From Bog-752 sp963799395 (GTDB lineage Bacteria; Actinomycetota; Thermoleophilia; UBA2241), in the NCBI GenBank assembly GCA_963799395.1, contig CAWCWZ010000045.1, positions 1 through 64,000 on the forward strand: a stretch of 64,000 nucleotides of DNA, given 5' to 3'. The notes beneath the pieces are model-generated. The model saw only the letters and a list, made by a program, of their open reading frames with translations. It had not been told where the DNA came from and did no database searches. The number at the start of each line of letters is the position of its first letter. Within the stretch, counting starts at the first letter, position 1. Below, piece after piece: positions 26,045 to 35,823 of the stretch. Position numbers and translations under genes: made by a program.

Positions 26045-26985
26045 GTCGGCCGGTCCAGAGCTACCAGACGCGCCGCTCGCCGCGCGCCGCGATGCCGTGC
26101 GGCGGCCGAGAGCGAGGCCGCGACGTAGAGGCCGAAGGCCAGGCTCGTCACCCAGAAGCCCAGCGGGTAGGGCGTGTAGTAGGCGACGGCCAGCGCCACC
26201 CAGATCACCCCCAGGGCGATGCCCACCGATAGAGCGAGGCTGACCGCCGGCCGGGCGGTCAGGCGCTGGGCCGTGGCCGCCGGCATAACGAGCAGGGCGA
26301 ACACGAGCAGCGCGCCGGTGACCTGGGTGGTGGCCGCCGCCGTCAGGCCGAGCAGCACCAGAAAGAGGCCGCCCAGCAGTCGCACCGGCACGCCGTTGAC
26401 GGCGGCGACGGCGGGATCGATCGAAGCGAACAGCAGGGGCCGCCCGACCAGCGCGAGCACCCCTACGACGCCGATCGCGACGACGAGCAGGGCGATGACT
26501 TGACCGTGGGAGATGCCCAGGAAGGTGCCGAACAGCAGACCGTTCACGCTCTCGAGAAAGCCGTGGTAGAGGGCGACGAACAGAAAGCCGCTGGCTAGGG
26601 CGAACGCCTGCACCGTGCCGATCACCGCCGACTCCTGGCTGAAGCCGCCCACGGCGGCGCTGCCGCGCGGCGCGAGGGCGATGATCAGCGCCGCGGCCAG
26701 GCAGAAGCCGTAGTAGCCCAAGCCGATGCTCACGCCGAGCAGGGTCGCCGCGGCGGCGCCGGGAAAGGCGACCACCGACAGCGTGTGCCCGGCGAAGGTC
26801 TGGCGGCGCAGCACCATGAACCAGCCCACCAGGGCGGCCACCACGGCGACGATCGTGCCGGCCTCGTAGGCGTTGACCATGAACTGGTAGGAGAACAGGC
26901 GGCCCGCCTCGGCGAGCAGGCGGGCCGGCCAGCTCGCGGGACCGGCAGCGATCAGCGGCCACAGCATGCGCGCGGTCTCGTGCAC
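26041..26985 (-). CDS. znuB: Zinc ABC transporter permease, first copy
   Basis: 314 residues, ABC-3 family. It shares MVLRRQTFAGHTLSVVAFPGAAAATL, LFASIDPAVAAVNGVPVRLLGGLF and LLVMPAATAQRLTARP with the next gene, but the two are clearly diverged (roughly a third identical by eye). It starts five bases after the ATPase stop. Both permeases keep the same hydrophobic pattern, so neither looks dead. Inner-membrane half-channel for metal uptake. Confidence 0.88.
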   Translation of the reverse strand: MHETARMLWPLIAAGPASWPARLLAEAGRLFSYQFMVNAYEAGTIVAVVAALVGWFMVLRRQTFAGHTLSVVAFPGAAAATLLGVSIGLGYYGFCLAAALIIALAPRGSAAVGGFSQESAVIGTVQAFALASGFLFVALYHGFLESVNGLLFGTFLGISHGQVIALLVVAIGVVGVLALVGRPLLFASIDPAVAAVNGVPVRLLGGLFLVLLGLTAAATTQVTGALLVFALLVMPAATAQRLTARPAVSLALSVGIALGVIWVALAVAYYTPYPLGFWVTSLAFGLYVAASLSAAARHRGARRAARLVALDRPT

Positions 26986-26990
26986 GGCGC

Positions 26991-27802
26991 CTAGCCCGCG
27001 TGCCGGTCGGTGTGCCGGGCCGCCGGCTCGGGCACCCCGACCACCACGAGCTGCCCGTCGCTGGCGCGGAGCACCTCGATGGGCGTGCGATACAGGCGCG
27101 TGAGGGTCTCGCTCGTGACGACCTGCGCAGGCGGGCCGCTGACGGCACCGCCCGGCGCCAGGTAGACGACCTGATCGAGGTAGCCGAGGATCGGGTTGAC
27201 GTCGTGAGCGGCCATGAGCACGCTGACCTTGTGCCGGGAGCAGATGTGGCTGATCAGGGCGGCGACCGCGGCCTGATTGGGCAGGTCGAGACCGTCGAGT
27301 GGTTCATCGAGGATGAGCACCCGAGGGTCGCGCACGAGCGCCTGGGCGATCAGCAGCCGCTGTTGCTCGCCGCCCGAGACCTGGCCGACCAGGCGGTCCG
27401 CGTAGGCGGAGGCGCCCACCAGCGTGATGGCGTCGGCGACACGTCGGGCCGCCTCGCGGCGCCGGCCCCCACCGAGACTCGGGAGTGGCAGCCCCCAGCG
27501 GTGGCCGTCAAGGCCAAGGCGCACGATATCGCGCCCGCGCACGCGCAGCGAGGCGTCGAAGCTGCGCCGCTGCGGCAGGTAGCCGATCTTGTCGCGGGCC
27601 TGGCCGGGAGGACCGCCGAGCACGGTGACCCGCCCGCCTGCCGGGGCCAGGAGCCCCAGCGCGACCTTGATCAGGCGTCGTCTTGCCGACGCCGTTGGGG
27701 CCCAGCAGGGCGACGAACTGCGCCAGGCGGGATCGCCAGGTCGACGCCACTCCAGATGACCCGCCCGTCGAGCCGCGCCGCGACCTGCTGGAGCTCGATC
27801 AC
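26991..27802 (-). CDS. znuC: Zinc ABC transporter ATPase (two frameshifts)
   Basis: About 270 residues. It begins VIELQQVAARLDGRVIWSGVDLAIPPGA (GTG 27802). The Walker A LLGPNGVGKTT lies in a second frame. The rest lies in a third frame: LIKVALGLLAP, IGYLPQRRSFD (Q-loop), the signature VSGGEQQRLLIAQALV, Walker B VLILDEPLDGLD and switch AAHDV. Breaks near 27,720 and 27,675 flank the Walker A. Since every catalytic motif is intact, both are probably sequencing indels. It powers the two permeases downstream and is 61 bases after znuA. Confidence 0.88.
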
Positions 27803-27863
27803 GGCGGTTGCCGGCAAGGTCTCTTTGTCTCGAGGTGAGGGCTGCCATCGTCGCCCGCGCCTA

Positions 27864-28846
27864 CTAGTGCCCGGTGGCCTTGGCCAGAGCCGCTCTGCAG
27901 GGCCTCGAGCTCGCTGACCTGCCACGCCTGGAAGGTGGCCGTGGCCGGCACGAGGGTCTCGGTGATGGTCGTCACGGGGATGCCTGCCGCTTGGGCCGCC
28001 TGCACCTGGGCCTGCACGTCGGGGGTCGCGTTCTGCGAGTTGTAGACGTAGACCTTGATCAGGTGGGCCGCGATCTGATGGTCGATCGTCTGCTTGTCGG
28101 CCGCCGTCGGCTCAGTGCCTTCGCTGATGGCCCTCAGGAAGGTCGGCGGCGTGAGCAGCTTGCAGCCCGAGCGCCGGCGCGAGTTCCGCGAAGATGCTCT
28201 CCGAGGCGCCCACCGGGGTGCCGGCGTACTTGGCCTTGATGGCGGCGATGAGCTGGTCGTAGCGGGCCAGACCATTGCTGAGATAGGCGGTGCGCTGAGA
28301 GGCGAAGTAGGCGGAGTCGGCCGGGTCGAGGCGCTGGTAGTCGGCGGTGATCTGGTCGATCACGGCGTAAACGCTGGTCGGTGAGTACCACTGATGTGGG
28401 TTACCGCCGACCGCGACGTGGACGAGCTGGCCGACGTTGAGCACCACGCGCCCGCTGACCGGGTTGGCCGCAAGAAGCTGCGTCGCCCAGGGGTCGTAGC
28501 CGATGCCGTCGACGATCACCATCTGCCCGGTCGCGAAGGTGCGCGCGTCGGCCGCCGTCGGCTCGTAGGAGTGGGGGTCGGTGTTGGGATTTGTGATGAT
28601 GCTCGCTACGGCGACCTTGCTGCCGCCGAGCTGCGCGGCGATCGAGCCCCAGAAGTTCTCGGCGGCCACGACGTGAAGCGTGCCGCCCGACCCGGTGGTC
28701 GTGCCGCCCGACCCGCAGGCGGCGCCGAAGAGCACGAGAGTCACGATCAGCCCGGCGGCGGCAACGCCGCGCCGGGCCCTGGCAAGAAGAGAGCCGTTGC
28801 CGGGCCGGCCGACGATGGCGCTCACTGGTCGCACAGGCTGATGCAT
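27864..28846 (-). CDS. znuA: Zinc-binding lipoprotein ZnuA (frameshifted)
   Basis: About 327 residues of the A-I cluster (metal) solute-binding family. A basic N-terminus, hydrophobic segment and lipobox FGAAC make it a lipoprotein. Metal-ligand contexts DPHSYEPTAADAR and GNPHQWYSPTSVYAV each give a His. The third-ligand region follows a frameshift near 28,162: KLLTPPTFLRAISEGTEPTAADK, with PPTF in place of the usual His context. It then runs to IAAHLIKVYVYNSQNATP and ends ALAKATGH after a second indel near 27,896 (TAG at 27864-27866). No long His loop. The GGGGGGAAGGG site precedes ATG 28846. It is 13 bases after zur. Confidence 0.87.
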
Positions 28847-28859
28847 GGCCCTTCCCCCC

Positions 28860-29306
28860 TCAGGGCGTGGTGGCGTCCCGCTCTTTGGCGGCACAGCCCC
28901 CGCAGATGCCGCTGAGCTGGATGACGTGGTCGTCGATGCGAAAGCCGGTCGCGCGGGCGGCCGCCTGAACGAGCTCGTCGCAGCCGCAGTCGAGAAGCTC
29001 GGAGGCGCCGCCGCAGCTCGAGCAGACGATGGTGTGCGAGTGACGGCGTCCGGCGACGACGAACGCCTCGCAGTGGTTGAGCCCGTGCACCCGCTCCACC
29101 GCTCCGGCCTCTGAGAGGATCTCGAGTGTGCGATAGACGGTGGTCAGGCCGACACCCGAGTGGCTCGCCCGCAGCCGGTCGTGGAGGTCCTGCGCGGTGA
29201 AGGACCCCTTGGCGTCGACGATGGCCTCGACTACGAGCTCGCGCTGTCGGGTGAGACGAAGGCCCTTGTCGGCGAGCAACGTGCTGAAGCGCGACGTATC
29301 CGTCAT
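28860..29306 (-). CDS. zur: Fur-family repressor, zinc type (Zur)
   Basis: 148 residues. The N-terminal winged helix has GLRLTRQRELVVEAI and the recognition segment GLTTVYRTLEILSEAG. The dimerisation half has HCEAFVVAGRRHSHTIVCSSCGGASELLDCG, with CSSC as the first structural zinc pair and ICGGCAAKE as the second. The linkage to znuACBB makes Zur more likely than Fur. Start chosen at ATG 29306, preceded by GGAGG. A palindromic operator overlaps its promoter, implying that it represses itself and the operon under zinc plenty. Frame intact. Confidence 0.9.
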   Translation of the reverse strand: MTDTSRFSTLLADKGLRLTRQRELVVEAIVDAKGSFTAQDLHDRLRASHSGVGLTTVYRTLEILSEAGAVERVHGLNHCEAFVVAGRRHSHTIVCSSCGGASELLDCGCDELVQAAARATGFRIDDHVIQLSGICGGCAAKERDATTP

Positions 29307-29321
29307 CGCAACCTCCATGGG

Positions 29322-29340
29322 AATGAAAACGGTTCCCATT
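29322..29340. promoter_or_regulatory. Zur-type operator
   Basis: AATGAAAACGGTTCCCATT, an inverted repeat (AATG..AAC.GTT..CATT) of the Fur/Zur box form, 16 bases before the zur start codon. It overlaps the -10 hexamer of the minus-strand promoter. Binding there would block transcription of zur-znuACBB-lgt. Confidence 0.75.
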
Positions 29341-29366
29341 ATCTCCCGGACGGCCTGTGCTGTAAA
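29338..29366 (-). promoter_or_regulatory. Promoter of the zur-znu operon
   Basis: Read on the minus strand: TTTACA (29366-29361), a 17-base spacer, then GATAAT (29343-29338). This is close to the sigma-70 consensus. The predicted start falls inside the operator at 29322-29340. Confidence 0.75.
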
Positions 29367-29554
29367 CATCCTTGACGGGCTGGGCGACCGAGGTGAGGGA
29401 CTCGCGCCTTCGAGCCAAGTCCGTCCAGGGATGAAGTTCGGTGTACATGGGCACCCTCCCACGTGAGTTTCGAGTGCATCGGTCCACTTGTTGGTCGTGT
29501 TTGCGGTCGATAGTTTCCGCTCACTGAGCACCCGGTGGAGAGGAGTAGCGCGAG

Positions 29555-30416
29555 ATGGCCGACGAGCGGTACGTCCACAATGCAACGGGCAGGCTGCGCA
29601 GGGTCCTGCTGTGCCCACCGGACTACTTCAGCTTCCAGCCCATCAACGAGATCACGCGCGGGGTGCTGGCACGCGGCGAGCAGCCAGACCAGGCGGCATT
29701 TCGTCGCGAGCACGCGGAGCTCGTGCAGGCCTATCGCGACGCCGGGGTCGACGTCGTCCTGATCGAACCGGATCCGGAGCTGCCCTACATGGTCTATGCG
29801 CGCGACTTCGGCGCCTGTCTTGCCGAGGGCGTGCTGGTCGGCAGCTTCAAGGAACCCGTGCGTCAGGGCGAGGAGGTTCACTACGAGGCCAAGGTCCGCG
29901 CACTTGGTGTGCCGGTCATCGGCAAGGTCTGCCGAGGCTCGTTCGAGGGCGGCGACTTCTGGCTGCTCGACGAGGCCACCGTCGCTCACGGCGTCGTGGC
30001 CCGCACCGACTGGGAAGGGCTGCCGCTGCGCCCAGGAGATCCTCGAACCGCTCGGCTACACGGTGCGCGGGATCCAGCTCGCCTCGCGGAACCTGCATCT
30101 CGACATGGCCTTCAATATCGTCGCTCCCGGCGTGGCCGTCTGCGCGCTCGGAGCAGATGCCGGACTTCTTCCTGCGTGCGCTGCGCAAGCGCCGCTTCGA
30201 GCTGATCGACGTGAGCAGCGTCGGCGTTCTTGCCAGCACCACTGCAACATCCAGGCCCTGGGCGACGACAGGGTCCTCACGTTCGCCGGCAACACCGCGG
30301 TCAACGAGCGGCTTCGGGCGCTCGGCCTCGAGGTGATCGCGCCCGAGATCACCGAGATCCTCAAGGGCGGCGGCGGGCCGCACTGCATGACCTTCCCGCT
30401 CCTGCGGGACGCCTGA
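29555..30416 (+). CDS. Amidinohydrolase/deiminase, DDAH-arginine deiminase superfamily (frameshifted)
   Basis: About 285 residues of the pentein fold. Enzymes of this type remove ammonia or an amine from guanidino compounds (arginine, dimethylarginine, agmatine) or cleave ureido groups. All catalytic blocks are found: YARDFGACL, FEGGDFW (acidic residues), NLHLDMAFN (His) and GGGGPHCMTFPL (nucleophile Cys). They are spread over three frames with indels near 30,035, 30,150 and 30,220. Start ATG 29555 follows GAGAGGAG. It lies 248 bases from divergent zur and four bases before the nitrilase-family gene. The exact substrate is unknown. Confidence 0.8.
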
Positions 30417-30420
30417 GCCG

Positions 30421-31311
30421 GTGAGCGCCGATGCCGCGATCGCGTCCCTCCAGCCATCCTCGCCGGCGGCATACAGCTCGTCAGCGTGACGGGCGACCCG
30501 GCGGCCAACGTGGCGAAGATCGCACGCCTGGGGCGCGAGCTCAAGCGCGCACGAGCCGCAGCTCGCACTGCTCGCGCTGCCCGAGCTGGCCGTGACCCGG
30601 CTACTCGGCCGGCGAGCGCTTCCGCACCCTGGCGGAGCGCGTGGCCAGATGGTGACAGCCTGCGGGCGCTGGCGGCGCTTGCTGGGGAGCTCGAGGTCGT
30701 ATTGGTCGCCGGCTACGCCGAAGCCTGACGGCACGCACGGCGTGATCTACGACTCGGCGGCGGTGTTCGAACGTAACGGGCGGCCGATCGCCTCGTGCCG
30801 CAAGAGCCACTGCCTCGACACTGAGCGACGCCACTTCACCAACGGCGATGAGCTGCCCCGCGTCTCGACCTCACTCGGTCAGCTCGGCGTCATGATCTGC
30901 TGGGATGCGGCCTTCCCCGAGGTGGCGCGTACGCACGCCCTGGCGGGAGCCGATCTGCTCGTCACCATCGGCGCGTGGGAGGACCCCTACGTGCACGACT
31001 GGGACCTAGTCGCGGCTGCCAGGGCCTACGACAACGTCACGCCGCTCGTGGCGGTCAATCGCACCGGCCCCGACGGCGACGTCTCCTTCTCCGGTCACTC
31101 CCGGATCGTCGACTGTCTCGGCAGGACCGTGGCCGAGCTCGGTTCCGATTGGGACGGGTCGCTCGTCGGCACCGTCGATCTCGACGCGACCCGGGAGGTG
31201 AGGGCCGGGTACGGCTCGCAGCTGCGCGACCGCCGGCCGGAACTGTACGCGGCAGTCACCGCGCCGGCGAGAGCGTCTGCCGACCGGCCGTCCTCTGCAG
31301 AAAGGACCTAG
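30421..31311 (+). CDS. Nitrilase-superfamily amidohydrolase (several frameshifts)
   Basis: About 290 residues of the carbon-nitrogen hydrolase fold. The Glu-Lys-Cys triad is recognisable: LALPELAVT (Glu), CRKSHCLDTER (Lys) and VMICWDAAFPE (Cys). The N-terminal third is broken by indels near 30,460, 30,545, 30,640 and 30,720. Read across frames it gives AGGIQLVSVTGDPAANVAKI...LALLALPELAV. From 30,725 on the frame is clean. Relatives include N-carbamoylputrescine and N-carbamoyl-amino-acid amidohydrolases, which fits the neighbours, but simple amidases also look like this. Four bases separate it from the deiminase, so it is one transcript. Confidence 0.8.
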
Positions 31312-31360
31312 AGGTGTCCTTGCACACGCAATCCTTCGTCGAGCGATAGGAGAGCATGCG

Positions 31361-32839
31361 ATGGCTACTACTGAGACCATACCGGAGCGCACACGAGCGG
31401 CATCCGCGGCATCGAGGTGCGCTCGATCGACTGGGTGCCCGACAGCGAACGGCACGGCAAGGTATGGCACCAGGGTCCGCTGTGGTTCCTCGGGAACTTC
31501 CAGTACTTCACGATCCCGATCGGCTTCATCGGCCCGGCCTTCGGCCTGTCCCTGTGGTGGACGATCTTTGCCGGCACGACGGGGATCCTGATCGGCACCT
31601 GCTTCATGGCCTTCCACGCGACCCAGGGCCCGGTTCTCGGGCTGCCTCAGATGATCCAATCACGGGCGCAGTTCGGTTTTCGCGGCGTGATCGTCGCGTT
31701 GTTTGCGATGCTGTTTACCTACATGGCGTTCAACGTTGCTGACCAGGTTCTGCTGGCCCAGGGGCTGCATGGGGCGTTCGGCTGGAACGCGAACGTGGTC
31801 GCGGTCGTGCGCGACCGGTGGCGCCGCCTTGCTGGCGATCTACGGCTACGACTGGGTGCACCGCATGTTCCGCTGGTTGCTGTACCTGTCGCTGCCGCTC
31901 GTCGGCATCATCACGATCGGCGTGATCACGGGCCACGCGGGTGGCGTGCCCCAGCCACACGCCGTACGGCTTCAACTGGACGGGCTTCATGGCGCAGCTC
32001 TCGGCTGCCGCCGCCTACAACATCACCTACGCCGGCTACGTGTCCGACTACTCTCGCTACCTGCCGCGCAACACGGCCAAGGGCAGGGTAATCGCCTGGG
32101 TGTTCGCCGGCGCCACGACGCCGGCGATCTGGCTGATCGCCCTGGGCGCCTGGTTGGCCATCCGGCTGGGGGCGACCGACGGCCTCGTTGGGCTGCAGAC
32201 GGCCGGCAACCATGTGATCTCCCACCTCGGTACGGTGACGGCCTTCGTCTCGGCCTCGGCCTTGGCAGCGACCATGGGCATGAACGCTTACGGTGGCGCG
32301 TTGACCACCCTTGCCGGTGTCGATTCGTTCCGCAAGGTCAACCCGACGCGACGCATCAGGGTGGTGACCATCCTGGTGCTGACGGTGATCTGGTTCGTGA
32401 TCGCCAAGTTGATCTCCACCAGCGCCGTGGGCGTGGTGGATACGGCTCTGACGCTCATGCTGTACCTGCTGGTGCCGTGGACGACGACCAACCTGATCGA
32501 CTTCTTCTTCGTGCGCAAGGGGCACTACGCCATCGTCGACATCTTCAAGCCGCACGGCATCTACGGGGTGTGGTCGCCGCGCGGTCTTCTGGCCTACGGC
32601 ATCGGCTTTGCCGCCGAGATCCCGTTCATGGTGCTGCTCAACCTGGTCACCCTGAAAAGCTACTACACCGGTCCCGTTCGCCAAGGATATCAACAGTGTC
32701 GACATCTCGTGGATCGTCGGCGCCGTGGTCACGGGGATCGCCTATTGGATCCTCGACACGGAACTTCGATCCCGAGTCCGAACGGGCTGCGATCGAGGAG
32801 AGCGATCGCGAGCTGCACCGGTCTGAGGTCGTCGCCTGA
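31361..32839 (+). CDS. NCS1-family nucleobase/hydantoin/allantoin permease (frameshifted)
   Basis: About 490 residues with 12 expected membrane segments, nucleobase:cation symporter-1 type. Recognisable blocks are GPLWFLGNFQYFTIPIGFIGPAFG, FHATQGPVLGLPQMIQSRAQFGF (the NCS1 hallmark), AAAYNITYAGYVSDYSRYLP and ILVLTVIWFVIAKL. Indels near 31,400, 31,815, 31,950, 32,670 and 32,750 split it. No segment looks deleted. Known members carry cytosine, uracil, purines, thiamine precursors, hydantoins or allantoin. The start ATG 31361 has AGGAGAG upstream. Confidence 0.85.
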
Positions 32840-32987
32840 GCGGGTGCCCTGAATGGCAACGGTCACATCCGGCCGCGGCGAGGTCGAAGCGGTGCAGTCG
32901 ACGTGCGGCTGAGAGCAGCGATCTCGCCAGGCGGCGGTCGGAACGGCCGCCGCCCCGTCACACCAACAGTCGAGAGGAGCCTCTCAA

Positions 32988-33922
32988 ATGATGCATCACT
33001 TCCAGGGCAAGGACCTTCTCAAGCTCGCCGACTTCACGCCGGAAGAGGTCGGCTACATGGTCGACACCGCCATCGAACTGAAGCGCAAGCGCGCCACGGG
33101 TGAGGTGTTCGAGCCGCTGCGAGGCAAGACGGTGGCGCTCATCTTCGAGAAGCTCTCGACGCGCACTCGGCTGAGCTTTCAGGCGGGCATCGCCCAGCTT
33201 GGCGGCCAGACCTTCTACATGAGCCCAGACCAGATGCAGCTCAGCCGCGGCGAGCCGATCCGCGACACGGCGCGCATCATCGACCGCTACTGCGAGGGCC
33301 TGTTCATCCGCACCTTCGGCCAGGAGATCGTCGAGGAGTTCGCCCAGTACATGCGCAACCCCGTCATCAACGCCCTGACCAACGAGACCCACCCCTGCCA
33401 GGGGCTCTGCGACCTCATGACGATCAAGGAGAAGAAGGGCGGCTACCGCGGTCTCAAGGTCGCCTATCTCGGCGACATCTGGAACGTCTGTCACTCGCTC
33501 ATGATGGGCTCGGCCATGATGGGCATGGACTTCTACGCAGGTCGGCCCAACGCGGCTACGAGCGCGAACCCCGAGCAGCTCGTCACAGCACAGAAGTGGG
33601 CCGCCTCTCGGGTTCGAAGATCGTCTTCACCGAGAGCCTCGAAGAAGCGGCGACCGGCGCCGACGTGATCTACGGTAACACCTGGCACTCGATGGCCACC
33701 GAGAACAAGGAACAGCGCCTCAAGGACTTCGCGCCCTACCAGGTCAACATGAAGGTCATCAAGATGGCCAAGCCCGACGTGATCTACATGCACTGCCTGC
33801 CGGGGTACCGCGGCGAGGACATGGTCGACGAAGTCATCGAGAGCCCCTACTGCGTGTTCTGGGACCAGGGCGAGAACCGCATGCACAGCGAGAAGGCCGT
33901 TGCCGCGCTATGCCTGAGGTAA
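32988..33922 (+). CDS. Ornithine-carbamoyltransferase-like enzyme (frameshifted)
   Basis: About 311 residues of the aspartate/ornithine transcarbamylase family. The carbamoyl-phosphate motif STRTRLSF lies near residue 53, with HPCQGLCDLMT and the second-domain HCLPGYRGEDM (cysteine of the HCLP loop). The amino-substrate loop reads WHSMATENK, close to the SMG loop of ornithine enzymes but longer. This leaves room for putrescine or another amine. Position 33,605 has an indel, with a probable compensating pair just before. Beside a deiminase and a carbamate kinase remnant it probably runs in the catabolic direction, making carbamoyl phosphate from a ureido compound. Confidence 0.85.
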
Positions 33923-34115
33923 GCGCGGTGGCGATCCTGCCGTGCTGGTTGGGCCTGCCCCTTCGAGCCGCCTGGCAGGCGGCGGTCGGGTCACGGCGAG
34001 CGCGGACGCACACCCCCCCTGGCGCCCGCGCCCGCCGTGATCGAAGCTGGGGATCGGCTCGAGGGTCACTGGTCGCGTGGCGGTATGCGTGCGCCCTTCG
34101 GTGTACTCTTGCAGT

Positions 34116-35823
34116 ATGCAGCCGCACACTGGCAAGCGGACCAGCAACGAATCCTCTCCTCAGGGCAGCCTCACCGTCGCCGAGCTCGCCCAGGCGCCTG
34201 ACCTGCACCCTCGAGGTCGTTGCCGGCCACAGCGGGGTGTCACGGGTAATCGAAGCGGTCTACATCGGCGACCTCGACGACCCCACGCGCTGGATGGTAC
34301 AGGGGAGCGTCGTCCTGACGACTGGGCCACGTCTCGAAGAGAACCCCGAATCGGGCGCTGAGCTCGTGCGTTTGCTCAAACGCAGCGGCATGGTGGGCGT
34401 GGGTGTGGCCATCATGCCCAACGTGCACGCCATTCCCGAGGTCATGTTGGCGGCGGGCGACGCTGAGGGTCTGCCGGTGCTCCGAGTCCCCGAGGAGACC
34501 CCGTTTCGTCGGGTGACGAGCTACGTCTTCAACGCGCTGGCCTCACGCGACATGCACCGCCTGCGACGCAGTGTCGCCATGCAACAGCATCTGGTGGACG
34601 CGCTGCTCGACGAGCGCAGCGTCGAGGCCCTCGTGCGTCGACTGGGGGAGCTGCTCGACGCCGACGCCGCCGTGCTCGACCGAAACGGCCGCCTTCTGGC
34701 GCGCTGGTCTGGTCACCGCTGGTCGGACGAGGAGGACGCCTTCGTCGCCCGAGCGTGGCGGGAGTACGCTCTCCTGGTCGAGCACGGCACGCCGCGTTCG
34801 GTCTTCGAGCTCGATGACCGGTACGTTGGGCTTCCGGAGGTGCGGCGCCGCGGGCCACGTCGAGCAGTTGCTCCTGGTGGCCCACCCCTCCGGGCGGCTG
34901 ATCTCCGAACTGGCCGACGCCTCGCTGTCGTTCGCCCAACGGCTTCTCGAGGTAGAGCTGGGGAGCGCTCACGCTGCGGCCGATCTGCACCGCCGGATGC
35001 GCTCCGGTCTGCTCGAGCTCCTCTTGCATCAGCGCGGCAATCCGGTCGAGCTGGCCGAGCGTCTTGTGCACCACGGCATCGACCCGAGCTCGCCATGGCG
35101 GGTAGCCGCGCTCGCGGCGGGAGCGCCGACCACCGATCGGTCGGTAGGCGCCGAGCGTTCGCCGCAGGAGCTCTCCGGCTCGGTCCTGGCGACTGTCGCC
35201 GCACTGCTCGAGGAGCGCGACGTCGCCGTTCCTTTCCCATCGCGTCGAAGACCACGTTCTGGTGCTCTGTCCGTCGATCGGAGCGACGACCGACACAGCC
35301 GTCAGCCCGGACGTTCTATGGAGAGATCTGCGAGGCTCTGCACGTGGGGACGAACTTTCCAGGGCATGGTGATCGGCGTCTCTGCGGCGATGACGGGTGC
35401 CGAGCATGTGCCACACGCAGTCGGACAGGCGCGACTCGCGTTGCGGCGTCGGCGATCTGCAGGGCTGGATGCGGCCGGCGCCACGATGTTCGAAGACCTG
35501 GGGAGCCGGTACATGGCTCTTGACAGCCTCTCCGAGGAACCGCTGCGCTGCCTGAGGGGCGCGGTCGTCGATCGCTTGCGTGATGCCGACCGCGCACGCG
35601 GCTCCGATCTTCTGACGACCCTGCACACCTATCTGGCGCACGGCTGCCTTGTCAGCGAGACTGCGGAGGCGCTGTACGTGCATCGCAACACGCTGCGCAA
35701 GCGGCTCGCGCGAATCGAGCAGATCCTCGGTGTGGATCTGTCGTCGACAGGCGGACGCGTCGAGGTCTATGGGAGTTCGCGCTGCCGACGTGCTGGCGGA
35801 CTCGCGAGCTGCAGGACGGGTAG
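34116..35823 (+). CDS. PucR-family transcriptional regulator (frameshifted)
   Basis: About 565 residues. The N-terminal PucR domain begins SLTVAELAQAPD and continues, after an indel near 34,203, with LEVVAGHSGVSRVIEAVYIGDLDDPTRWM. A GGDEF-like middle part spans two further frames (breaks near 34,855, 35,240-35,360). The C-terminal PucR helix-turn-helix, LHTYLAHGCLVSETAEALYVHRNTLRKRLARIE, is intact near 35,620-35,730. The end is LWEFALP...ELQDG and TAG 35821-35823, after an indel near 35,762. PucR-type proteins commonly activate purine, allantoin or proline catabolism. It probably controls this cluster. Confidence 0.85.

Noticed and set aside
29555..30416. Calling the pentein enzyme arginine deiminase (arcA)
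   Set aside because: It is about 285 residues, shorter than ArcA (about 400), and closer in layout to DDAH-type enzymes. The substrate is open.
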